A DNA stretch of 64,000 nt. Source: Beta vulgaris subsp. vulgaris (Eukaryota > Streptophyta > Magnoliopsida > Caryophyllales > Amaranthaceae). The position numbers were made by a program, and so were the translations under genes. The stretch spans positions 5,539,044 to 5,603,043 of the forward strand of contig NC_079206.1 of assembly GCF_026745355.1 (NCBI RefSeq). Reading direction: 5' to 3'. The notes beneath the pieces are model-generated. The model saw only the letters and a list, made by a program, of their open reading frames with translations, did no database searches and was not told the DNA's origin. Every line of letters begins with the position of its first letter. The stretch's first letter is position 1. This document shows positions 48,174 to 57,300 of the stretch, one piece after another.

Positions 48174-50900
48174 ATGGCCGACAAACCCTCTGCCATCACC
48201 CTCAACATCAAGCATCATATCCCCCTTGTTCTTGACATGGAGAACGTTCATTACTCTTCATGGGCCGAGCTTTTTAAGATTACCGCTCGAGCAAATCAAG
48301 TTCTTGATCATATCATCCCCCCCACCACCCCTACCGAAATCAAGGACAAAGAGTTATGGAACCATCTTGATGTTGTGGTTCTCCAATGGATCTATGGCAC
48401 TATTTCTGAAGATCTCATGCTCACCATTCTCGAGCCCGATTCTACCGCTCAACAAGCATGGGAACGCCTCCGCGACATTTTTCAAGATAACAAGCATTCA
48501 CGTGCCGTCTACCTTGAGAACCAATTTTCTAACACTCATCTTGAAAACTTCAAGAATGTTTCTGCGTATTGCCAACGCCTCAAACTTCTCTCCGATCAAC
48601 TTGCCGGCGTCGGATCCTCGGTCTCTAATCAAAGGCTTGTCCTTCAACTTGTCGCTGGCCTCACAGATGCATATGATAATGTGGCGTCTATTATCCAACT
48701 GAGTGAACCTCTTTATCCCTTCTACAAGGCCCGTTCAATGCTCACCTTGGAGGAATCACGTAAGTCACAACAATTGGGTTCTTCCTCCTCTAATGCTCTT
48801 GTTGCTTCCACCGAGCCTACCTCCAACGACGGGTCTGACGAGCCACCGGCAGAACCACCACAGCGGTCGTCAAGTTCTCGCGGCCGCGGCCGGGGTGGTC
48901 GTGGGGGACGTCATCACAGCAGCCGCGGTTGCGGACGTGGCAAACCGGGAAACCCCGCTATGCATCCCAGGTATCCTCCTCATGGTTTTTCTCATTCCCC
49001 CTACGGGCCCTCTTACTATCCGCACCATTATTATGGACCCCCTCCTACATGGGCCCAAGCCCCCTGCCCATATCCTACTGCTCCACAGAGGGCTGCTCAT
49101 CGGCCACCTACTGGACCCGGTCTTCTTGGGCCTCGGCCAGCCCAGGCCTATGCCGCCACATTTGATACGGCCCCTGCTTCCACCGAGAACATTCCCACCG
49201 AAATTGATGCGGCATTTCACACTATGTCTCTCAACCCTCCTGATGACAATTGGTACATGGATATTGGGGCCTCATCTCACATGACGGGTGATTCAGGTAC
49301 TCTCTCGTCTTATTTTAATTCACGCATGAATAAATCTATTCTTGTTGGTAATGGTCATACTATACCGGTTCTTGGTCTTGGTCGCTCTTTTCTTCCATGC
49401 AACTCAACCCGTCCTACTCCCCTCTCTCTTAATCACGTACTTCATGCCCCTCAAATCATTAAAAATCTCATTTCTGTGCGCCAATTTACTACTGACAATC
49501 ATGTTTCTGTTGAATTTGATCCGTTTGGTTTTCATGTGAAGGACCTTTGGACGGGGACTATTATTATGAGATGTGATAGCACAGGGGATCTCTACCCTAT
49601 TTCACCCTCCACTACACCTACAACTACAGATTTTGCCGGCCTCTCCACCACCACATGGCACAACCGTCTAGGCCATCCCGGCGCCCCAGTGCTCAATGCT
49701 TTAAAATCGAATAATTTTATCTCTTGTACTTCCCCTTGTGGACTTTCTTTTTTTCATGGTTGTCAAGTTGGTAAACACATTAAATTACCTTTTTCATCTT
49801 CTAATAATACTACTATTGCGCCTTTTGATATTGTTCATAGTGATCTTTGGACCTCACCTACTTTGAGTTCCTTTGGTCACAGATATTATATATTGTTTTT
49901 GGATGATTTCACGAATTTTCTATGGACTTTTCCCCTCACAAATAAATCCCAAGTTCTCTCCACCTTCCTTAACTTTCGCCAATATGTCAAAACTCAATTT
50001 GAACGTGATATTAAAAGTTTTCAATGTGATAACGGTCGTGAGTTTGATAATTCTCCATTCCAAAAACAATGTGCGCAACATGGCATGTATTTCCGTTTTT
50101 CTTGCCCCTACACTTCATCTCAAAACGGTAAGGCGGAACGTAAAATAAGAACCATCAATAACACCACCCGTACCCTCCTCCTACACGCCTCCGTCCCTCC
50201 CTCCTTTTGGCCCCATGCTCTTCAAATGGCCACTTACCTTCACAATGTTCTCCCGTCCAAAGTCCTTTCTTTTGCCTCCCCCACCCAAATTCTCTACAAC
50301 CGCCATCCCTCTTATTCTCACATACGTACTTTCGGATGTCTATGCTATCCTCACCTTCCCTCTACCTCTATAAACAAACTCCAAGCCCGTTCTGCTCCTT
50401 GTGTCTTCCTTGGTTTTCCCTCTAATCACCGTGGCTACAAATGTCTTGATATTAACTCCAATAAAATTTACATCTCCCGTCATGTCACGTTTAATGAAGA
50501 CATTTTCCCCTTTAAAACTATCCCTTCCTCTACACCACCTTCCTACTCCTTCGTTGATGAACCGCCCATCTTATTGCCCCTTAACCCCCCTCCCTCAAAC
50601 GGCCCACATATTCCCGTTCCACCTCCCACCGCAAATATCCCTCCCCTGCCCAACACTATAAACCCAGGCCCACCCCCCACTCACCTCTCGGACCCCCATC
50701 TCCCTGCCCAACCCACTCCTCTTAATACCACTCACTCCACTACTACCAACCCGCCCAACAACCTCACGCCTACTCCCACTGCCCAGCCCCCACCCGCGAT
50801 CACTGACCCGCCCACGCCTGCTACCCAGCCCCCACCCGTGCTCACTGACCCGATAACAAGCTACTACGCAACCATACAAAAGACCCGTAGAATGCCCTGA
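48174..50900 (+). CDS. Copia Gag-protease-integrase frame, 908 aa
   Basis: Mobile-element gene. Gag spans about residues 1-260, with a UBN2-like region and an Arg-Gly box (about 231-259) but no CCHC zinc knuckle. The protease site at residues 360-370 reads WYMDIGASSHM: the usual Asp-Thr/Ser-Gly triad is Asp363-Ile-Gly, which would be expected to weaken or abolish the aspartic protease. The GAG-pre-integrase HHCC zinc domain starts at about 495, and the integrase catalytic triad Asp557, Asp619, Glu655 is present with the DD35E spacing. A Pro-rich linker (about 790-890) precedes the stop at 50898. The reverse transcriptase lies in another frame, so the polyprotein is broken here. Confidence 0.93.
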   Translation: MADKPSAITLNIKHHIPLVLDMENVHYSSWAELFKITARANQVLDHIIPPTTPTEIKDKELWNHLDVVVLQWIYGTISEDLMLTILEPDSTAQQAWERLRDIFQDNKHSRAVYLENQFSNTHLENFKNVSAYCQRLKLLSDQLAGVGSSVSNQRLVLQLVAGLTDAYDNVASIIQLSEPLYPFYKARSMLTLEESRKSQQLGSSSSNALVASTEPTSNDGSDEPPAEPPQRSSSSRGRGRGGRGGRHHSSRGCGRGKPGNPAMHPRYPPHGFSHSPYGPSYYPHHYYGPPPTWAQAPCPYPTAPQRAAHRPPTGPGLLGPRPAQAYAATFDTAPASTENIPTEIDAAFHTMSLNPPDDNWYMDIGASSHMTGDSGTLSSYFNSRMNKSILVGNGHTIPVLGLGRSFLPCNSTRPTPLSLNHVLHAPQIIKNLISVRQFTTDNHVSVEFDPFGFHVKDLWTGTIIMRCDSTGDLYPISPSTTPTTTDFAGLSTTTWHNRLGHPGAPVLNALKSNNFISCTSPCGLSFFHGCQVGKHIKLPFSSSNNTTIAPFDIVHSDLWTSPTLSSFGHRYYILFLDDFTNFLWTFPLTNKSQVLSTFLNFRQYVKTQFERDIKSFQCDNGREFDNSPFQKQCAQHGMYFRFSCPYTSSQNGKAERKIRTINNTTRTLLLHASVPPSFWPHALQMATYLHNVLPSKVLSFASPTQILYNRHPSYSHIRTFGCLCYPHLPSTSINKLQARSAPCVFLGFPSNHRGYKCLDINSNKIYISRHVTFNEDIFPFKTIPSSTPPSYSFVDEPPILLPLNPPPSNGPHIPVPPPTANIPPLPNTINPGPPPTHLSDPHLPAQPTPLNTTHSTTTNPPNNLTPTPTAQPPPAITDPPTPATQPPPVLTDPITSYYATIQKTRRMP

Positions 50901-52567
50901 TCCCCCCTTCCCAGCCACCTAACCCACCTACCCACTCCATGACCACCCGAGCCCGTCTTGGAATCCGCAAGCCTAAACACATTCTCAACCTTTCTGCTTC
51001 CACCCTCTCTCCCTCCCCCATTCCTACCTCCCCTCTTCTTGCGCTCCAAGACCCAAATTGGAAGGTAGCCATGACTGATGAGTATCATGCTTTAATTAAA
51101 AATGAGACGTGGGAGCTTGTTCCCCGCCCTTCAGATGATAATATTGTTCGCTGCATGTGGCTTTTTAAACATAAATTTCGGTCTGACGGTTCTCTTGAGC
51201 GGCATAAAGCCCGTCTTGTTGATAATGGCAGGTCACAACAGGTCGGTATTGATTGTGAGGAGACTTTCAGCCCCGTCGTCAAGCCGGCCACTATACGCAC
51301 TGTTCTCTCCCTGGCTCTTAGCAAATCTTGGTCTATACACCAGCTGGATGTTAAAAATGCATTCTTACATGGGCACCTGCAGGAAACAGTTTATATGCAT
51401 CAGCCCCCTGGCTTTCGCGACCGCACTCACCCAGATTATGTTTGTCGCCTCCGCAAATCTTTATATGGTCTTAAACAGGCTCCCCGAGCCTGGTATCAGC
51501 GGTTTGCCACTTATCTCTCCTCTTTTGGGTTTCATCACAGCCAGTCTGATCACTCCTTATTTATATATCATCGTGGTTCTGATGTTGCTTATTTACTGCT
51601 CTACGTGGATGACATTATTTTGACTGCATCTTCAGACACTCTGCGCACTACTATCATGTCTCATCTCAGTGCTGAATTTGCCATGACTGACTTGGGACCG
51701 TTGAGCTACTTCCTTGGTATTTCTGTTACTAAATTTGCAGGTGGTTTCTATCTCTCTCAGAAGAAGTATGCTGAGGAAATCTTAGCCCGTGCTAATATGT
51801 CATCATGTAAACCCGCTGCTACTCCGGTCGACACCAAGGCCAAACTCAGCGCCTCCTCCGGTCCTTCTGTTGCTGACCCTTCTCTATATCGTAGTCTGGC
51901 CGGTGCTCTTCAATACCTAACTTTTACCAGACCAGATCTTACATATGCGGTCCAGCAAGTTTGTCTCTTCATGCATGACCTTCGGGAACCTCATTTTCAT
52001 GCCCTTAAACGTATCCTCCGATATGTTCAGGGTACTCTTCATTTGGGTATGCATTTGTATTCCTCTCGCTCCGCGCGCTTGGTCTCCTACACCGACGCTG
52101 ACTGGGGGGGCTGCCCCGACACCCGTCGCTCCACTTCGGGATACTGTGTCTTTCTTGGTGATAATCTCATCTCCTGGTCCTCCAAACGGCAAGCCACTCT
52201 CTCTCGCTCCAGTGCTGAATCTGAGTACCGTGGTGTTGCAAATGTTGTCTCTGAAACTTCCTGGCTCCGCAACCTGCTACTTGAACTCCACTGTCCCGTG
52301 CGTCAAGCCACTCTTGTTTATTGTGACAATGTTAGTGCAGTTTACCTCTCTGGTAACCCAGTTCAACATCAACGCACTAAACACATCGAGATGGATATCC
52401 ACTTTGTTCGTGACAAGGTTGCCAAAGGCCTTGTTCGTGTTCTTCATGTTCCCTCTCGATATCAGTTTGCGGACATTTTTACAAAAGGTCTTCCACGCCC
52501 TCTCTTTGAGGAATTTCGATCCAGTCTCAGCGTCCTCCCTAATCCCGCTTCAACTGCTAGGGTGTGA
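50891..52567 (+). CDS. Copia reverse transcriptase-RNase H frame
   Basis: Mobile-element gene, open from 50891 after a stop at 50888-50890, with the first ATG at 50939 (542 aa from there). Reverse transcriptase: HKARLVDNGRSQQVGIDCEETFSPV, QLDVKNAFLHG, and the catalytic YVDD at residues 222-225. RNase H has TDADWGG, AESEYR and CDN. The stop codon TGA at 52565-52567 is formed by the first three bases of the 3' LTR. It is not in frame with the upstream gag-protease-integrase frame; the two are open together only over 50891-50897. Whether this is mutation, sequencing error or unusual frame change is not decidable here. Confidence 0.92.
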   Translation, partial: NALIPPSQPPNPPTHSMTTRARLGIRKPKHILNLSASTLSPSPIPTSPLLALQDPNWKVAMTDEYHALIKNETWELVPRPSDDNIVRCMWLFKHKFRSDGSLERHKARLVDNGRSQQVGIDCEETFSPVVKPATIRTVLSLALSKSWSIHQLDVKNAFLHGHLQETVYMHQPPGFRDRTHPDYVCRLRKSLYGLKQAPRAWYQRFATYLSSFGFHHSQSDHSLFIYHRGSDVAYLLLYVDDIILTASSDTLRTTIMSHLSAEFAMTDLGPLSYFLGISVTKFAGGFYLSQKKYAEEILARANMSSCKPAATPVDTKAKLSASSGPSVADPSLYRSLAGALQYLTFTRPDLTYAVQQVCLFMHDLREPHFHALKRILRYVQGTLHLGMHLYSSRSARLVSYTDADWGGCPDTRRSTSGYCVFLGDNLISWSSKRQATLSRSSAESEYRGVANVVSETSWLRNLLLELHCPVRQATLVYCDNVSAVYLSGNPVQHQRTKHIEMDIHFVRDKVAKGLVRVLHVPSRYQFADIFTKGLPRPLFEEFRSSLSVLPNPASTARV

Positions 52568-52726
52568 TAGAATATGTCAATATTCTAGTTTAGTCAACGT
52601 GTATCTTATGTAATCTCCAAAAGAATATTCTTTGTATAGTTTCCTTGTTTATAGGTTTCTGTTACCTTGCATATATGTAGACTCTTGTAACCTAATTTGA
52701 GTTAAGGGAAATTATCATTTCTAATA
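52565..52726 (+). repeat. 3' LTR of the copia element
   Basis: 162 bp, TGATAGAA to TTCTAATA; 161 of 162 bases identical to the 5' LTR. Confidence 0.93.
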
Positions 52727-53067
52727 GTTTCAAATATATATATCTTTAATTATCAATAGGTAAAAATTATAAATCTTGATATTAAAATAATACATATTGA
52801 GTCGAATCTAACAAGTCTACATGACTGTGTTTTTCTAAAAATATAAATCACCAAAAAAAAATCAAAATCTAAGATGTGAATAATAAATACTATATATCCA
52901 AATGATATAACTATTTTTAAATGAAGGGAGTATATGCTACCTATAATAAACTTCTTTTCATCATATTGACTCATTCATCGCAAGTGAAAAAAACAATCCC
53001 TCATATACTTAAGCCACTTTATTACTTTCCCCTTCTTATTTTAATCAAAACATAATACTTCTATTGA

Positions 53068-53333
53068 TACTCCCTCCGTTTCATTTTAATCTACACACTT
53101 ACAATTTTCACGCATGTCAATGCAAAACTTTGAACACATATATATATCTTTAGTTTTGTATTTGTAAATATCATAAAAAGTATATATTAATAAAATCATA
53201 TTATGATGAATCTAACAAGATCCCACATGACTATATTTTCATCCGCGTATAAATCACAAATGATGGTCAAAGTGAAATTTGTGAATAGTGTAAAATGTCA
53301 AAGTGTGTAGATTAAGATAAAACGGAGGGAGTA
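53068..53333. mobile_element. Stowaway-like MITE (family B relative)
   Basis: A 266 bp element with ends TACTCCCTCCGTTTCATTTTA and TAAGATAAAACGGAGGGAGTA, and paired subterminal TCTACACACTT / AAGTGTGTAGA. The core AACAAGATCCCACATGACTA is shared with 36749-37011. Confidence 0.85.
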
Positions 53334-53504
53334 TTAATGATGATGTCAATTAGGGGTATAAGTGCACAGCGAAAAGTTCACAGTACAATCTAGTTCAAAT
53401 TTGTCGAACTGAAAAGTATTATTTAGACTGGACACAATTTTAAATTTTTAATTAAGTCCAAATATTTTCTGATTGGATTCGGACTCACCTTTTTGGAGTC
53501 CAAT

Positions 53505-53920
53505 AATGCTATGTTTGGATAGCAAGATTTCATTTCAAATTCTGGATTTGGATGAAATCTATTGTTTGGATAGCATGGAATTTGAAATTATGGAATTTGT
53601 CCAAATTCTTATCAAAAGCCTATATTAGTAGAATTTAAAATTCAAGCTATTACCTTGTCATTTGAAATTTTCTCCTCATACATATCTCAACTCCATGAGT
53701 ATCTATATCCCAACTTCACTCATTCTCTTTCTAATATTTATTTCTGTCTCCTTTAATAAACCCATACTTTTTCTCTCTCCTCCATTAAACTTCTATTTCT
53801 CTCTCCTCTATCAAACCCCCTTTATAAAACAGTGATTAGAAATTGAAATACGAAGAACTTTAAATTCCAAATTTCAATTCCATTATTTGAAATAAAATAC
53901 AAGTTTCCAAACACTACCTA
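53505..53920. mobile_element. hAT-like MITE with 8 bp duplication
   Basis: AGTCCAAT flanks both sides (53497-53504 and 53921-53928). The ends AATGCTATGTTTGGATAG and TTTCCAAACACTACCTA are imperfect inverted repeats. The interior holds AAATTC/GAATTT words in both orientations. No coding capacity. Confidence 0.75.
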
Positions 53921-54384
53921 AGTCCAATTCGGTCCAAAATATATTTTAGTATATAAAAATATATTTTTATATACATATACATATAATATATATTTAAGTT
54001 ATTTTAACCCTATTATCGCCTTTTGTATTTTGTAATTTGCATTTTATAAGACTTTAAAGATGTACATAACTTATTTTATGAAATGGATGTAATGAGTCTA
54101 ACTTTTCAAATTTCAATGCTTCAATCGGAAAACATTGTGATAATAATATATATTATATAATAATTAAACTGGAGTGGACTGGATTCAGACTAAGTAAAAT
54201 AATTTCGGATTGTGCTGGATTGTACTCAAAAGAAAGTTTGGATCGAATTCACACTCAATTTCTTAAGTCCAAAAAACTTTGGACAAAATTTGAATTTGGC
54301 AAAGTCCAATCCACTTACCCCCAAATGTCGATGTCGTTGTGGTAGTAATTTTGTATTATTATTTTGAGTATCATTTGTTCGATA

Positions 54385-57300
54385 TCAAGTTTTTAGTATT
54401 TGTTGGTCCAAATCTCTGAAAACTTTCCTTTTTTTATATTTGCAATCTAACAAATCAACTCTATGTATCTCATGTAATATTGATACCTGAGCATGAATGC
54501 AGTGAACATAATTGGTGTTGACTTTCTTAGAAATGGCGCTGACCACATCTAGACCTTCTTGGATTAAACATTGAAGCACCTTTGAAAGAGGCAACCCTTC
54601 ATCACCTTCAACATCCTCACATTTAGTGCTCACAATCACTTCTAAACTTTCTTTGAAAACATTTATAATCACATTATTATGATCATGCGCATGCTTCTCA
54701 ATATTGGACACTTCTTTCCTTAGGCCATCTCTTTGGTCATTTAATCCTTTGATTTTTTGTTGCATCTGCTTTATGTACTTTACTGCCTCTTCCAGATGTG
54801 CAGAAATCGATGGCTTCCCCTTCAAAAACAATCGTTCAGAAATTTTATATCAAATTAGTATTCAAGCAAGTTTTCATGTAATTTGGAATAGATATGGGTA
54901 CTTTTGGGAAAAAACTTTATCTACCCAGTGGGTCAACAACCCACTACTAATAGAAATGAATAAATAGTGGAATCCAACTCATCAATTCTAATAGTTTTTT
55001 AATGCTCTATTTCTAGTGGGTTAACTACCCACCGGGTAGATGTAGCATTGCCCGTACTTTTGTTGGGTAATTTACAGATCCAAGGTTTGGACATAATAAT
55101 AATTGTTTCATATACTAATTATAGCATATACTTCAATATACCGATATTTAAACCCGTAAGGCCGTAACGCACGAGCTAAAATTTATTATACTTTCTCCGT
55201 TTCAAATTAAATGCAACAAAGAGGTACTCCCTCCGTCCCATAATATAGTGCCTACTTCATTTTTGGTAGGTCAAATTTTAAAATTTTGACCAAATATTCT
55301 GATTTGTATATATAAAAAACATATTCATGTGGGATCTTGTTAGATTCGTCTCACTGTGTAGTTTCATAATATCAACTTTTTTTATATTTTTTATTAATAA
55401 GGAATTGGAGATATTAAAGGTCAAAGTTACATCTTGAAGATTGTATAAAAAAGAAACAAGCACTATATTATGGGACGAATTTTGTTACATTTAATTCAAA
55501 ATAAAGGAAGTAATTGTGATCCTAATGGTATTTAAAACAAGAAAAATTCATAAAGTGTCTCATATATATATAATTAGTTCAGTAAAACCTCTTGCATTAT
55601 TATTAAATTAGTTCTAAAATTTTCAAGGAGATGAATGTGTTAGTTGCATTTAATACCCCTCAAACAAAAGAATGCTCTACTATCACGGGTACATCTTGCT
55701 TTAAAGTAGTATTTAAGTTAAATATAATGATACAAAAATTATAATATTCATAATGTATATTAAAAATAATAATTTATATATATACTTCCCTTAAATAAAT
55801 TTTCGATCCAATTCAAAATCAAATAATTTAATAAGATTAATTTTATATTCTAAACCGGAGTTTTTTTTTTATTAGATTGACATTGGGGTCAAAAATAAAA
55901 GCTTAATATGTATTTCGAATTAGATTGCACTTAGGCCAAATCTAAATTGTAAATCGAACTTAATCATACATCAAAAATTGAAGAATCAAGACTAGAAAAC
56001 CTCACACATTAATGATTTTTGATTTGTTTCTATACTCTTTGTCTCTCACTTGTAAATGATTACACGTGTTGTGTACACATAATGATCCCCTTATTTAGAA
56101 TATGTTTTTTCTAACCTATGCCAGATGACATGGGTTAAGAATTTCAAGATCTCATTAAAAATACAACAATATTCTATTAATTAGGTTTAATAAATAAGGA
56201 TAAGTAATGAATATAAAGATAATCATGTAAGAAAATTAAGTTTGATTAGATAGATTTTGAAATGGATACTTTTTGGAGTTCGTTTTTTAAGAGACGGTCT
56301 CACTTTAGTGTTAACATGAGACCAACTAATGTCATGCTAACATCACGTGCATGCATCAAACCAGCTACAGAATTAGTTAAGTGGTTGGACCTATTAGTTA
56401 TGCTAACCTAAATTGCTTCTGGATGAATTAGTTAAGCGGTGAAGTTATATTAATTAAGCATTGAATTATATTATTTAAGAGTTGAAGTATATTCATTATA
56501 TCATAGAAACCAGATTATTTTAACACATTTTACTAATAACTAAGAACTAAAAACCATAACTATTAAACTTACAAATATAACCATTAATCCATAACCATAA
56601 CTATTAAACTTACAAATATAACCATTAATCCATAACCATAACTATTAAACTTACAAATATAACCATTAATCCATAACCATAACTATGACTAATAATATGA
56701 AAACTATAACTAATAACGTGTAAACAATTACTAATAACTAAAAACCATAACTATTAACCTTTCAAATATAACTATTTACCCAGTTGCATAACTATTTACC
56801 TGAAAACAATAACTAATCACCTGAAAACCATAACTACTGACCTGAAAAAAATGTAACTTTCTACCTAGAAGATGTAACTCATAATAAGATATTCATTAGA
56901 GTTTAGACCCATTGATAGAGGGAAACAAAGAACTTTGATAAATTCTCATCATCAAGATTGAAGAAGTCGCGAAAAAGGACGTTATATGGTTGAAAGTTTC
57001 ATATGTTTAAAAAAGAAAAAGAAAGAGATGTAGGCTTTAGAAAGAGATGGAAATTGGGTGGAGGAGAGGGAAATGGCAGCGCAGAGGAGAGAGAAACACA
57101 AGTTGATAAAAGAAGGGGATATAGGAGATAGAAATTAAAGTTGGCATAGGAGAGAGAAAATATAAATTGAGGGAAAATGAGATGATTTTACTAGCATAAC
57201 TAATAGGTCCAAGCGCTTAACTAATATAATTCAATGCTTAACTAATATACTTCAGCGATTAACTAATTCATCCAGAAGCAAATTAAGGTTAGCATAACTA

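Larger units (their letters stand above)
47920..52726 (+). mobile_element. Young Ty1-copia LTR retrotransposon
   Basis: A 4,807 bp element: 162 bp 5' LTR, primer-binding site, gag-protease-integrase frame, reverse transcriptase-RNase H frame, 162 bp 3' LTR. The domain order integrase before reverse transcriptase is diagnostic of copia. A perfect 5 bp duplication GTTTC lies at 47915-47919 and 52727-52731. The LTRs differ at one position (A/T near 48022 and 52667). The short LTRs and the Gag start resemble the Ale/Retrofit lineage (inference). The coding region is interrupted near 50891-50900, and the protease motif is altered, so the copy is probably not autonomous. Confidence 0.95.
47855..52932. 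mobile_element. Family B MITE split by the copia element
   Basis: The left piece (47855-47919) starts TAGTTCCTCCGTTTCTAAATA and the right piece (52732-52932) ends ACTATTTTTAAATGAAGGGAGTA. Joined in order they align with the MITE at 36749-37011 (shared CTTTAATTATCAATA, CATGACTGTGTTTTTCTAAAA). The copia element and one copy of GTTTC sit in between. Confidence 0.8.
41796..54384. other. Transposon-dominated intergenic region
   Basis: Between the HPR3-like gene and the bHLH gene there is no host gene. It contains the 1.29 kb GATCA element, LINE fragments, a MITE inserted in a LINE, a tiny retroposon, the copia element with its host MITE, and two further MITEs, all listed separately. Bases 41996-42804 are AT-rich with GGGTTGACC/GGGTTAGG words; 45466-45990 resemble part of an LTR; 46372-46780, 47160-47560 and 53925-54384 show nothing I can name. 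Confidence 0.55.

Noticed and set aside
48226..52613. Many secondary frames on both strands over the copia element
   Set aside because: Shadows of the two polyprotein frames, without domains of their own.
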